Below are positions 33,882 through 42,573 of a DNA stretch of 64,000 bases, piece by piece. Location of the stretch: positions 391,932 through 455,931 of the forward strand of contig NZ_BJMK01000001.1 in assembly GCF_006539125.1 (NCBI RefSeq), written 5' to 3'. The stretch is from Gluconobacter sphaericus NBRC 12467 (GTDB lineage: Bacteria; Pseudomonadota; Alphaproteobacteria; Acetobacterales; Acetobacteraceae). Position numbers and translations under genes: made by a program. The notes beneath the pieces are model-generated. The model was not told the origin of the DNA. It saw nothing but the letters and a program-made list of their open reading frames with translations, and made no database searches. Numbering within the stretch: the first letter of the stretch is position 1; every line of letters begins with the position of its first letter.

Positions 33882-35273
33882 ATGAATCTGCATCCCCAGC
33901 TTCCCTTCGTAACGTCCGCCGACGCGGCTTCCGCCCGTCTGGTTCATCTGGTGGCCTGTGAGGATAGTGCGACCGTCTCGCGCCTTCTGGGGGAGCATGC
34001 GGCCTTTCTTCAGGGGCAGGGATTTTCCGCAAAGGACGGCGCTTTTACCTTGCTGCCGGGTGACGGAGGTGTTGGGGCAGCGATCCTGTGTGTGGCGTCC
34101 GCACGCGCCAATGATCCGGTGGCTTTTGGTAAGCTGGGGACGGCTCTGCCGGATGGAGACTGGACGGCGGTGCTCCATGGGTTTGACGAGGGCGCTTTGG
34201 AGAGTGCGCTGCTCGGGTTTTGTATGGGGGCGTATCGTTTCAGTCTTGGGGAGGACAAGCCTGTCACGACGCGGATGGTCGTGCCAGATGAGGTGAAGCG
34301 TCCCGTTGCGCTGTCGAAGGCACTTTGGTTCGGGCGGGATCTGATCAATATGCCCGCAAATCTGCTAGGGCCGAGGGAACTGGCGGATATGGCCGGTGCG
34401 GCGCTGGTGCATCGCGGGGCGAGCGTCAGTCTTGTGGACGGGGGTGATCTGCGGAGTGCGTATCCGTGTCTGGCGGAAGTGGGCGAGGGATCGGAGCGTA
34501 AGCCGGTCGTGGTCGTGGCGCGGTGGAAGGCCCGTGAGGGTGCGCCGCGGATTTCTCTGATCGGCAAGGGCGTGTGTTTCGATACGGGAGGGTACGATCT
34601 CAAGGGCGCGGCAGGCATGTTGCGTATGAAGAAGGACATGGGCGGGGCTGCGCTGATGCTGGCCGTTATGTGCGCTGCCATCGATCTTGAGCTGGATGTG
34701 GATCTGGAGCTCCGTCTGGGCTGTGTCGAGAACAGCGTCTCGGGTCATGCCATGCGGCCTGGGGATGTGCTGCGGACGCGCAGTGGCAAGACGGTCGAGA
34801 TTGGCAATACGGATGCGGAAGGGCGCCTAGTGTTGTGTGATCTCATAACGGAGGCTTCTGAAAGTCGTCCGGATGCCATTCTGGACGCTGCAACCCTGAC
34901 GGGTGCTGCGCGTGTGGCACTCGGTCCGGATGTGCCCGCGCTGTTCAGTAATGACGATGAACTGGCATCATTCATTCTCGAATCGGGAAAATCGACCGCT
35001 GATGTAATGTGGAGAATGCCACTCTGGCATGGTTACGATGCATGGCTGGATAGTACAGTAGCCGACTTTGGAAATGTGACCTCAAAGCCGATGGCAGGGG
35101 CGATTACAGCCGCACTCTATCTTCAGAAATTCGTTCCGGACGGCCAAAAATGGGCGCATATCGACACTTATGCGTGGAATGACGGTGTCCGGCCGGGCCG
35201 CCCCGAGGGGGGAGAAGTGCTTGGTCTTCGGGCAATTCTGGAGAGTTTGTCACGAATTCATAATAATTCCTGA
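33882..35273 (+). CDS. M17 leucyl aminopeptidase family protein
   Basis: A 463-residue cytosolic aminopeptidase of family M17 that releases N-terminal residues from peptides. The metal and active-site motifs are present: IGKGVCFDTGGYDLKGAAGM (about 228-247), MKKDMGGAA, and the signature NTDAEGRLVL (about 308-317). The length is like PepA/PepB-type enzymes. The frame is open from 33771 but the ATG at 33882 follows GAGGAAG and gives the normal start. It is divergent from the SUV3-like gene. PepA proteins can also bind DNA; nothing here tells whether this one does. Confidence 0.93.
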   Translation: MNLHPQLPFVTSADAASARLVHLVACEDSATVSRLLGEHAAFLQGQGFSAKDGAFTLLPGDGGVGAAILCVASARANDPVAFGKLGTALPDGDWTAVLHGFDEGALESALLGFCMGAYRFSLGEDKPVTTRMVVPDEVKRPVALSKALWFGRDLINMPANLLGPRELADMAGAALVHRGASVSLVDGGDLRSAYPCLAEVGEGSERKPVVVVARWKAREGAPRISLIGKGVCFDTGGYDLKGAAGMLRMKKDMGGAALMLAVMCAAIDLELDVDLELRLGCVENSVSGHAMRPGDVLRTRSGKTVEIGNTDAEGRLVLCDLITEASESRPDAILDAATLTGAARVALGPDVPALFSNDDELASFILESGKSTADVMWRMPLWHGYDAWLDSTVADFGNVTSKPMAGAITAALYLQKFVPDGQKWAHIDTYAWNDGVRPGRPEGGEVLGLRAILESLSRIHNNS

Positions 35274-35576
35274 GCTTCCATAAAGCGTTTCACTCGGCGA
35301 ACAGTGTGGCCGAGCAACGGAGTGTTAAAAGATTAGGGTGTCAAACGCGCTTTAATGAGGCATACGCCCTTTCATCGTTTCGATGCAGAGGCATTGTCCA
35401 CTGGGTTGTTTTGGAACCCGTATGCTTGCGTATGCGTTTCGAAACACCACGTAAATGAGACTACGGTCTCTCCGGACATGGAGAGGCAGATACAATTTCA
35501 CGTCGACCCTCATTCCGTCGGCTCCTGTTATGGGATCGGACAACAGATGAGGGAGGGACTGCTTAGGAGAGAGATC
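35274..35576 (+). promoter_or_regulatory. Upstream region of the MarR gene with several inverted repeats
   Basis: No gene is seen in these 303 bases. They hold CTCGGC/GCCGAG (35293-35314), the palindrome GTTTCGAAAC (35436-35445), GAGAC/GTCTC (35457-35470) and CTCTCC/GGAGAG (35468-35485). The last two share bases and cannot form together. One of them may be the operator of the MarR protein, or a fold in its leader. The frame of the regulator is open through part of this region but lacks protein-like sequence. Confidence 0.4.
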
Positions 35577-35978
35577 ATGCCTCAGGCTACCAATGATCAG
35601 ATGCTCAACCTTCTGTGCGACACCATCGTTTCGATGGTTCGTCGTGACGGACCCGATCTGTCGGCTCGCCAGCTTGCCGTCTTCCTGACCTGCTATCTGC
35701 GGGACGGGGCTCACACGGTTCGTGGCCTGGCGCTGGAACTCAAGGTGTCCAAGCCTGCCATCACCCGTGCGCTCGACCGTCTGGGCGAGCTGGATCTGGC
35801 ACGCCGCAAGGTCGATCCGCTGGATCGTCGCTCGGTGCTGGTGCAGCGCACGCTGAAGGGTTCCACTTTCCTGCGCGAAATGCGCGCGGTCATGGCGGAA
35901 GCTTCCGGCACGCGCTCTACTCGCACTGAACGCGCTTCGGCTTCTGTCGAGCGTTTGAGCAGCCGTCGCGCCGGCTGA
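35577..35978 (+). CDS. MarR-type winged-helix transcriptional regulator
   Basis: A 133-residue DNA-binding regulator. The helix-turn-helix and wing are in LSARQLAVFLTCYLRDGAHTVRGLALELKVSKPAITRALDRLGELDLARRKVDPLDRRSV (about 24-83), with the MarR-like pattern of a recognition helix in KPAITRALDRL and the wing DPLDRRSV. The C-terminus is rich in Ser, Arg and Ala and probably flexible. The start at 35577 has an excellent TAGGAGAG site; longer in-frame starts upstream are unlikely. Its effector and targets are unknown. It ends 14 bases before the convergent GT4 gene. Confidence 0.87.
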   Translation: MPQATNDQMLNLLCDTIVSMVRRDGPDLSARQLAVFLTCYLRDGAHTVRGLALELKVSKPAITRALDRLGELDLARRKVDPLDRRSVLVQRTLKGSTFLREMRAVMAEASGTRSTRTERASASVERLSSRRAG

Positions 35979-35992
35979 TTTAAGCCGCTGGA

Positions 35993-36964
35993 TTACCAGC
36001 GGTCCTGCACGCGGGTTTTGGCCCGCGTGCAGACATATCCTGTCCACGCAAGCTGTGGCAGGGCGATCATCAGAACCATCGTGATGATCTGACCTGTGGC
36101 GAAAGCCGCAGCGCCCCAGAGGGCAAACCCCCAGTAAAGACATGTGACGAGCGGGACGGGCAGTCCTGAACGGACGGCCAGCTGATAAAGGTGGCCGCGA
36201 TGGGCCTGCGCGAGCCTGTCACCGGCGCGTGCCCGGCGTGCCAGCGTGAACGTTACGTCCCACAGCACGCCTGAAAGCAGAGCGATGACGAGCAGGCCGC
36301 TGCCCGTGCCGAAGCCGGTCATGCCGCCCCAGGCGATGGCGAGGCCGATTGGCTGGCTGCCGACATCGCCCATGAAGATCCGCGCTTTCGGAAAATTATA
36401 AGGTAGGAAGCTCAGCAGACAGACGGCGAGTAGGACGAATGCGACGGGCATGAGGCCTGTGCTGGCGAGGAGCAGCGCCGAGATGGCCATGACGCCCGAG
36501 GCCAGGCCATTGATGCCATCGATGAAATTGAGGGCGTTCGTGATGAAAACGGCAGCCAGCACGAAGGGGATCATTTCGGGCAGGGTTGCGCCGGTTCCGA
36601 TTGCTGCGGCGATTGCCGCTACGAACTGGGCCGCGAGCTTGTAGCGCGCGGGGAAAGGGCGGACGTCATCGAGCCATGAAACTGTGCCGAGCAGGATCAT
36701 GCCGACCAGCAGTCCCGTGATGGCGGGGACGATACGCATTGACGCATGGGCCTCGTACAGGGCGGGAGGCAGGCACAGGATGAAGGCGCCGACGATGCCG
36801 ATCCCGCCGCCTTTGGGCGTCGGACGTGTGTGGGAGCTTCGGGCGACGGGATGGTCCAGAACGCCGGCGCGGATCATGAGCAGGATCAGGAGATTGCACA
36901 GCACGACAGCGGCTATGCAGGAGAGCGTAACGCCGCTGGTCAGATTCTGGAAAGAAAAGGGCAT
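35993..36964 (-). CDS. GT4-family undecaprenyl-phosphate sugar-1-phosphate transferase (WecA/MraY-like)
   Basis: A 323-residue membrane enzyme with about ten helices that moves a sugar-1-phosphate (often GlcNAc-1-P) from a UDP-sugar to undecaprenyl phosphate, the first step of polysaccharide assembly. Family motifs are TPKGGGIG (about 49-56), SWLDDVRPFPARYKL (about 95-109), NALNFIDGINGLA (about 142-154), FMGDVGSQP (about 196-204) and HRGHLYQ (about 249-255). It resembles WecA/WbpL more than MraY. It is divergent from the dehydratase gene with 45 bases between, so the polysaccharide genes probably share a control region. Confidence 0.92.
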   Translation of the reverse strand: MPFSFQNLTSGVTLSCIAAVVLCNLLILLMIRAGVLDHPVARSSHTRPTPKGGGIGIVGAFILCLPPALYEAHASMRIVPAITGLLVGMILLGTVSWLDDVRPFPARYKLAAQFVAAIAAAIGTGATLPEMIPFVLAAVFITNALNFIDGINGLASGVMAISALLLASTGLMPVAFVLLAVCLLSFLPYNFPKARIFMGDVGSQPIGLAIAWGGMTGFGTGSGLLVIALLSGVLWDVTFTLARRARAGDRLAQAHRGHLYQLAVRSGLPVPLVTCLYWGFALWGAAAFATGQIITMVLMIALPQLAWTGYVCTRAKTRVQDRW

Positions 36965-37009
36965 GGGACGACTTTATGGGAGGGAGGCTTTTGGCGCTAT
37001 AAGGGGCGC

Positions 37010-39010
37010 GTGACATCTGTTCATCCTACAGGGCCCATATCCCCGGCCTCAATGCCCCCTTCCGGTCCGTCCCCGCGCGCTTCGACGCCGGCGCGGCGCA
37101 TCGCGCTCAATGTCGTGCTGGATGGAGTCGTGTCGGCCGCCGCCGCTCCCGTGGCGCGATGGCTGGCTGATCCGGCGGGGGGGTGGCTGCATCCGCTGTG
37201 GTTCATTGCCGGAGGCGGCATCACGCTGCTGGTGGGGGGGCTGCCGTTCCGTATCCCGCAGCAGTACTGGCGGTTTTCGGGGGTAGCGGACCTGTTCAAT
37301 ATCGCCTGTGCGTCGGTGCTGAGTGCGCTGTTGTTTGCGGAACTGCTGCATGTGGCGGGTTATCCGCTGCCGACGCCGACTTTCCCCATCATTCATGCGC
37401 TGGTCCTGCTCGTGTTTCTGGGGGCCATCCGCATGATGTGGCGTCTGGCGGCGCGGCGTAGAAGTCTGGCTCTGAATGGTGAGCGCATCCTGCTGCTCGG
37501 AGCAGACCATGAAGCTGATCTGTTCATCCGGGCAATGGAGCGCGACAGCGAGAACAACCGCCGCGTTGTGGGGCTTCTGACGGGGGGCGCGCAGCAGGCC
37601 GGGCGGCGTATTCATGATTGTCCGATTCTGGGAACGATCAGCGAAACGCCCGTCATTCTGGAGCGGCTGTTCTCTTCAGGGAAACTGCCGGATGCGCTGG
37701 TCATTACAGCAGGAGAGATCAAGGGCCGGGAACTGTCCCAGATCCTCGAGGCGGCGCGGGCGTATGATATCGATGTGCAGCGCACACCGTCGCTCACGGC
37801 GTTGCAGCCTGCGGACCGGGTGGAGCTTCGTCCGATCGCGATTGAGGATCTGTTGAATCGTCCGCCTGTGGCGCTCGATTCGCAGGGGATGGCGCGCCTA
37901 ATTTGTGGACGCGTTATTGCAGTGACAGGGGCCGGGGGAAGTATCGGCTCCGAACTGGCTCGGCAGATTGCGTCTTTCAAGCCGGCCATGCTGTTGCTGA
38001 TCGAGAGCAGCGAATATGCGCTGTGGCAGATCAATCTGGATATTGCCGAGCGTTTTGCAGACGTGAAGCGCCATCAGATCATCGCGGATGTGCGTGACCG
38101 GAGACGGATGGCGGAAGTGTTCGGGACGTACCGGCCGCAGCTTGTTTTTCATGCGGCTGCGCTCAAGCACGTGCCAATTGTCGAGGATAATCCGGTTGAG
38201 GGTGTGCTGACGAACGTGATCGGCACGCGGATCGTGGCGGATGAGGCTGAGCGTGCGGGTGCGCAGGCGATGGTGATGATTTCCACGGACAAGGCGGTCA
38301 ATCCGTCCAGTCTGATGGGGGCCAGCAAGCGTTGTGCGGAAGTATACGGGCAGGCGCTCGACATGCGTGCGCGGGCCGGGCAGGGCGGTATGCGCTGCGT
38401 GACTGTGCGGTTCGGCAATGTGCTGGGTTCTACGGGGTCGGTCGTGCCGTTGTTCCGTCGCCAGCTTGAGCATGGTGGGCCGTTGACGGTCACGCATCCG
38501 GATATGACGCGCTACTTCATGACGGTGCCCGAGGCGGTTGGGCTTGTGTTACAGGCGGCAGTCCGTGGCACGCATGAGCGTTCGGAGAACGATGCGACCG
38601 ATCAGCGCCTGAAGCAGGGCGGCATTTTTGTGCTCGATATGGGCGATCCGGTGCGGATAATGGATCTGGCGTTCCAGATGATTCGCCTTGCAGGTCTGCG
38701 TCCCGAGAGCGATATCGAGATCCGTTTCACCGGCCTTCGACCGGGCGAAAAGCTGTTCGAGGAACTGTTTCACGGGCGTGAGGCGCCGGTTCCGACCGAT
38801 GCGCCGGGCCTGCGGATGGCGTCTCCGCGCACTGTCGATTTCAAGGTGGCGGCAGCCGCGATGGATGAGTTGGAGGCGGCCTGTCACGCGAGTGATCTGG
38901 GCGCCATCATGAGCATCCTGTACAGGCTGGTCCCTGAATTCCTTCATAACCGCGACGGCGGAATGCCGATTGCGATGTCCCATCCCGATCCGGAGATGAT
39001 AGCGCCATGA
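37010..39010 (+). CDS. Membrane-bound nucleotide-sugar 4,6-dehydratase (WbpM/PglF/CapD-like)
   Basis: About 666 residues. Membrane helices in the first 150 residues are followed by a CoA-binding-like domain (GERILLLGADHEAD, about 155) and a C-terminal SDR domain with AVTGAGGSIGSELARQI (about 303-319), VFHAAALKHVPIVEDNP (about 380-396), STDKAVNPSSLMGASKRCAE (about 424-443) and RFTGLRPGEKLFEELF (about 574-589). Family members make UDP-4-keto-6-deoxy sugars for O-antigen, capsule or glycoprotein. A Met occupies the usual Tyr position of the SDR triad, as in this family. I chose the GTG at 37010 preceded by AAGGGG; the ATG at 37052 is an alternative. Coupled to the aminotransferase by ATGA. Confidence 0.9.
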   Translation: MTSVHPTGPISPASMPPSGPSPRASTPARRIALNVVLDGVVSAAAAPVARWLADPAGGWLHPLWFIAGGGITLLVGGLPFRIPQQYWRFSGVADLFNIACASVLSALLFAELLHVAGYPLPTPTFPIIHALVLLVFLGAIRMMWRLAARRRSLALNGERILLLGADHEADLFIRAMERDSENNRRVVGLLTGGAQQAGRRIHDCPILGTISETPVILERLFSSGKLPDALVITAGEIKGRELSQILEAARAYDIDVQRTPSLTALQPADRVELRPIAIEDLLNRPPVALDSQGMARLICGRVIAVTGAGGSIGSELARQIASFKPAMLLLIESSEYALWQINLDIAERFADVKRHQIIADVRDRRRMAEVFGTYRPQLVFHAAALKHVPIVEDNPVEGVLTNVIGTRIVADEAERAGAQAMVMISTDKAVNPSSLMGASKRCAEVYGQALDMRARAGQGGMRCVTVRFGNVLGSTGSVVPLFRRQLEHGGPLTVTHPDMTRYFMTVPEAVGLVLQAAVRGTHERSENDATDQRLKQGGIFVLDMGDPVRIMDLAFQMIRLAGLRPESDIEIRFTGLRPGEKLFEELFHGREAPVPTDAPGLRMASPRTVDFKVAAAAMDELEAACHASDLGAIMSILYRLVPEFLHNRDGGMPIAMSHPDPEMIAP

Positions 39011-40149
39011 CACGGCAGATTGCTTTTCTCGACCTTCCCGCACAGCAGGCGCGCCTTGGTGGCAGTATCCAGAAGCGTGTGGACGCCGTTATGGCGCATT
39101 GCCGCTTCGTGCTTGGCCCTGAGGTGCAGGAACTGGAGCAGCGCCTTGCGGAGTTCGGGGGCGCGAAATATGCGATCGGTGTGTCGTCCGGAACGGATGC
39201 GCTGCTCATGGTGCTGATGGGCGAGGAGATCGGTCCGGGAGATGCGGTTTTTCTGCCCGCCTTTACCTATACGGCGACGGCGGAAGTTGTTCTGCTGCTG
39301 GGTGGAACGCCGGTTTTTGTGGATGTGGACCCGCAGACTTTCCAGATCAGTCTTGAATCCCTGAAGGAGCGGCTTGAGGTCGTGCGCCAGGCCGGGGATC
39401 TGGAACCGCGGGTGGTGATCGGGGTGGATCTGTTTGGTCAGCCTGCGCCTTGGGACGAGCTGAAGGCCTGGACCGCGCAGGAAGATCTGACACTGGTGGC
39501 CGACTGTGCACAGTCTTTTGGTGCGACCTATCATGGTCGTCGTCTGGGACATGAGGCGAAGGCAACCACGTTGTCCTTCTTCCCCTCCAAGCCTTTGGGC
39601 GGTTATGGGGATGGTGGTGCGATCCTGACGGACGATGATGATCTGGCGGCGCTGTATCATTCCCTGCGCACGCATGGGGAAGGTCGCACGCGCTACGAAG
39701 TCGAGCGGATCGGCATCAACGGGCGGCTGGATACGCTGCAGGCTGCGGTGCTGCTGGCAAAGCTCGATGTGTTCGGGGACGAGCTGAAGCGTCGGGATGA
39801 GATTGCTGCGGCCTATGATGCTGCCATGCCGGAAGGCATTATCCCACCCGTACGCGTTGCTGACAGCGAGAGCGCCTGGGCGATTTATACGATCCTGTTG
39901 CCCGATGCAGCCAAGCGGGATTTGCTTCAGGCGTTTCTGAAGGAGGCTGGTGTTCCGACGGCCATTTATTATCCCAAGCCGCTTCACCGTCAGCCGGCCT
40001 ATGCGCCGCATCACGATGGTGCCGTGCTACCGGTGGCCGAGGGGCTTGGTGCGCGGGTTCTGGCTCTTCCCATTCATCCCGAACTGACGGACGATGACGT
40101 CAGCTACATCATTGCAGCCCTCAATCGTTGGGCAGGAGAACAGGCGTGA
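39007..40149 (+). CDS. DegT/DnrJ/EryC1 family sugar aminotransferase
   Basis: A 380-residue PLP-dependent aminotransferase that would convert a keto sugar nucleotide to an amino sugar. Family blocks are SSGTDALLMVLM (about 60-71), PAFTYTATAEVV (about 85-96), VADCAQSFGATYHGRR (about 165-180), the PLP lysine in FFPSKPLGGYGDGGAI (Lys about 198) and NGRLDTLQAA (about 239-248). It probably uses the product of the dehydratase just upstream, whose stop it overlaps by four bases. Together they would yield a 4-amino-4,6-dideoxy- or 3-amino sugar; which one is not clear. Confidence 0.93.
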   Translation: MTRQIAFLDLPAQQARLGGSIQKRVDAVMAHCRFVLGPEVQELEQRLAEFGGAKYAIGVSSGTDALLMVLMGEEIGPGDAVFLPAFTYTATAEVVLLLGGTPVFVDVDPQTFQISLESLKERLEVVRQAGDLEPRVVIGVDLFGQPAPWDELKAWTAQEDLTLVADCAQSFGATYHGRRLGHEAKATTLSFFPSKPLGGYGDGGAILTDDDDLAALYHSLRTHGEGRTRYEVERIGINGRLDTLQAAVLLAKLDVFGDELKRRDEIAAAYDAAMPEGIIPPVRVADSESAWAIYTILLPDAAKRDLLQAFLKEAGVPTAIYYPKPLHRQPAYAPHHDGAVLPVAEGLGARVLALPIHPELTDDDVSYIIAALNRWAGEQA

Positions 40150-40568
40150 GACGTGAACAGAAACTTCTGCTGGTTTTTGCGGCGCTTGTTCTCATTCCGG
40201 TGGGCATTATCTGGTTCGTGACCTGGCCGCTGCTGCATGCCTGGAAATTTCCGAAAGTGACTGTCGGGCAACTGAGCGCACCCGTCAGCCGTGAACTGAC
40301 CGCCGAAGAAGTCCAGAAGGTCAATCTGTGGCTCCAGTCGCATGAAACCGCCTGGGGCCCTTCGGGGGAAAAGACAGATCTTGCTCCGAAGGTCGTCCTT
40401 GAGATGGCCGGGGCACAGGGGCAGCCCGTCATCATTTCCATCTGGAAATACAAGAAGCAGGACGACATCGTCGGGATTCAGCTGGCGAAGGGGGGGCCTT
40501 TCCGGATGAATGCTTTTCCGGATGCGCAGCTCATGGCGTTGCAGCCTGATGGCGCGCAGCCGCAATAA
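40146..40568 (+). CDS. Hypothetical protein with one N-terminal membrane helix
   Basis: A protein of about 140 residues with one membrane helix near the N-terminus (LLLVFAALVLIPVGIIWFV, about 6-24) and a soluble domain of about 110 residues without cysteines. I recognise no family. The start is taken as GTG at 40146, overlapping the aminotransferase TGA (GTGA) with GGAG nine bases before. Position in the sugar operon suggests a role in the same pathway, for example in assembly, but nothing in the sequence proves it. Its last 38 bases overlap, in antisense, the end of the MerR gene. Confidence 0.7.
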   Translation: MRREQKLLLVFAALVLIPVGIIWFVTWPLLHAWKFPKVTVGQLSAPVSRELTAEEVQKVNLWLQSHETAWGPSGEKTDLAPKVVLEMAGAQGQPVIISIWKYKKQDDIVGIQLAKGGPFRMNAFPDAQLMALQPDGAQPQ

Positions 40569-41310
40569 TGAAGTTCTGAACGTCCGGGCTGAAGGGCAGC
40601 TTTCGCTCGGCGGTCTCCCAGTTGCTACGCTCCAGATACATCTGGTTTGCCTTGCGCCACAGTTCGGGGCCTGTCGCGTTTTGAAGCGGTTGCTGAAGGG
40701 TTTTCCAGGCCGTTAGCAGTTCGGCCGCCTCGGAACTCTGGGGAGAGACATTCCGGCTTAGGGCGTCTTCGCACTGGGCGATCAGTTTTTTCCACTGTTC
40801 CGCGTAGGCTGTGCGGTCCGTCGGAGGGAAATGGCTGTTGGCCATCTCCTGCCAGCGCTGTTGTTCTTCGGGTGTGAAATAGTGGCGCAATACGTCTTTC
40901 ATGGCGTTATGTGTCATGTGATCCTGTCCTTTACTGATAAGGGCGCAGAAGGACTTCAGGTCTGGCACAGTGTCTTCTGACATCAGCACACAGGCAGCCT
41001 TGATCTGAGCGATAACGGCATCAAGGTCTGCGCGACGTGTTTCAAGGACAGAGAGCTGGGCCTGCAGAAGTCGTTTTGCGTTGAGCGGCCCGTGCGAAAG
41101 GGAGGCGATTTCTCTCAGGGTGTAGCCAGCTCTTTTCAGGAGCAGGATATGCGTCAGAGTCCCGACATCGGCGGCCCTGTAGACGCGACGGCCATTGTCC
41201 GCGCGACACGGGCGTAGCAACCCGGCTGCCTCGAAGTGCCGGAGGGCGCGGGGCGTGACGCCGACTATGGTAGCCAGTTCGCCGATTGTCAGGGTTCGTT
41301 TGTTCATCAT
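40531..41310 (-). CDS. MerR family regulator with TipAS-like C-terminal domain
   Basis: A 259-residue regulator. The N-terminal MerR winged helix is clear: TIGELATIVGVTPRALRHFEAAGLL (about 8-32), RVYRAADVGTLTHILLLKRAGYTLREI (about 41-67), then a coiled-coil dimerisation helix to about 110. The C-terminal part contains YFTPEEQQRWQEM and WKKLIAQCEDAL and resembles the TipAS antibiotic-recognition fold (helical, about residues 130-250), which binds small molecules. An inverted repeat lies just upstream of the start. The ligand is unknown. The gene overlaps its convergent neighbour by 38 bases. Confidence 0.87.
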   Translation of the reverse strand: MMNKRTLTIGELATIVGVTPRALRHFEAAGLLRPCRADNGRRVYRAADVGTLTHILLLKRAGYTLREIASLSHGPLNAKRLLQAQLSVLETRRADLDAVIAQIKAACVLMSEDTVPDLKSFCALISKGQDHMTHNAMKDVLRHYFTPEEQQRWQEMANSHFPPTDRTAYAEQWKKLIAQCEDALSRNVSPQSSEAAELLTAWKTLQQPLQNATGPELWRKANQMYLERSNWETAERKLPFSPDVQNFIIAAARHQAATP

Positions 41311-41325
41311 CAGGCTCCTGACGCA

Positions 41326-41341
41326 TCATCAAGGGTGATGA
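41326..41341 (-). promoter_or_regulatory. Inverted repeat upstream of the MerR gene, possible operator
   Basis: TCATCA (41326-41331), AGGG, TGATGA (41336-41341), 16 bases upstream of the MerR gene start. A second repeat, TCAGG-CT-CCTGA, lies between it and the start. MerR proteins usually bind such dyads in their own promoters; this one is a guess from position. Confidence 0.35.
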
Positions 41342-41366
41342 CCTTACGTCAGAAGCAAGCAGAAAA

Positions 41367-42512
41367 TCATTCCTGCTGTTTTTCTTCTTCTTCCGTGACT
41401 TCCCCGACGGCGCGGCGGGTCTGGTTTTCGTCTTCGAGTGGGGCTGTGGCCTTGTCACCCATGGCCAGCAGGGCAGCCGTGATGGGGGACGCCAGGATCA
41501 GGCCGGGCGCGCCGAGGATGGAGCCAAAGACTGTCTGCGACAGGATGGCGAGGGCGGGGGGCATGTGAACCGCGCGGCGCTGGATCAGCGGGGCAAGGAC
41601 GTTGCCTTCGAAAAACTGGATCACGCAGTACAGGATGCCGACGAACAGGGCTTCGTGGGTGCCTAGGGACAGGCCAAGCAGGACGGCGGGAACTGCGCCG
41701 AGAATGGCGCCGATATAGGGAATGAAATTACACAGGCCTGCTACGACGCCCAGCGCTAGGGCTAGCGGGATCCCGATTAACGAAAGACCAATCCCCGACA
41801 GCATCCCGACCACCAGCATGTCCAGCGCCTGTCCGGCGGTCCAGGCCCAGAGGGTGGAGCCGGCGGTTAACATCAGTTCTCGCGCCGCGGGGCGGTGCTG
41901 AGTGGGGACGAGGCGCAGCACGCCGTCGATATAGACGGCCGGGCTCAGTGCGAAATACAGCCCGGCGATCAGGACCACCAGAAGGGTTCCGAGGATGCCG
42001 AACACGGAACTGAGAAGTCCCGTGACCGAGCCTGCGAGGCCTGAGCCCAATGAGCCGAGGCTTGCGTTGCTTGCAGCATTGCCGCCCAGCGACGAGGGCA
42101 GGTGATCGAGAACCATCTGTCCGAGCGTTGAGCCGGAGAGATGGGTGCGCAGTTCGCCGGATTGGGTGATGAGGGCCTGTTTGAGTCGGATGAACTGGTC
42201 GCTGATGGCCGGGCCGCTGTACCAGCCCAGACTGAACAGAGCCACCAGGATCACGACAGTGACCAGGGCGACTGCTCCCTGATACGGGATGACGGAAACG
42301 TGACGCCGGAGCATGCGCGCCAGCCCGTGCAGGACGATCGCCACGAGGGCGGAGGCGAAGATCACGGCCAGGACATCGCCGATTAGCCAGATCGCCAGAA
42401 GGCCCAGTGTGAGGGTTAGCGTGATGCGCAGTAAACCGGCGATTTTGGACAGTTCCCGCGCACGAGGTTCCGTCTCGCTGCGTTCTGCCTGATCGGAAAA
42501 GGAGATGGGCAT
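41367..42512 (-). CDS. AI-2E family transporter (PerM-like)
   Basis: A 381-residue membrane protein with seven or eight predicted helices of the AI-2E/UPF0118 family. Blocks include IVLHGLARMLRRHV (about 59-72), GSTLWAWTAGQALDMLVVGMLSGIGL (about 219-244), GVVAGLCNFIPYIGAILGAVPA (about 257-278) and ILSQTVFGSILGAPGLILASPITA (about 330-353). Members export signalling molecules, ions or solutes; the PerM type is widespread next to purM and hda in alphaproteobacteria, although here an ABC-F gene, ndk and purMN lie between. The C-terminal tail is acidic (EVTEEEEKQQE). The substrate is not known. Confidence 0.88.
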   Translation of the reverse strand: MPISFSDQAERSETEPRARELSKIAGLLRITLTLTLGLLAIWLIGDVLAVIFASALVAIVLHGLARMLRRHVSVIPYQGAVALVTVVILVALFSLGWYSGPAISDQFIRLKQALITQSGELRTHLSGSTLGQMVLDHLPSSLGGNAASNASLGSLGSGLAGSVTGLLSSVFGILGTLLVVLIAGLYFALSPAVYIDGVLRLVPTQHRPAARELMLTAGSTLWAWTAGQALDMLVVGMLSGIGLSLIGIPLALALGVVAGLCNFIPYIGAILGAVPAVLLGLSLGTHEALFVGILYCVIQFFEGNVLAPLIQRRAVHMPPALAILSQTVFGSILGAPGLILASPITAALLAMGDKATAPLEDENQTRRAVGEVTEEEEKQQE

Positions 42513-42573
42513 GGGGAAAGGTCTGTCCTTGGTCAGTCGGTGCCAACTGGCTTATGGGCAGAGGAAAGGGGGG

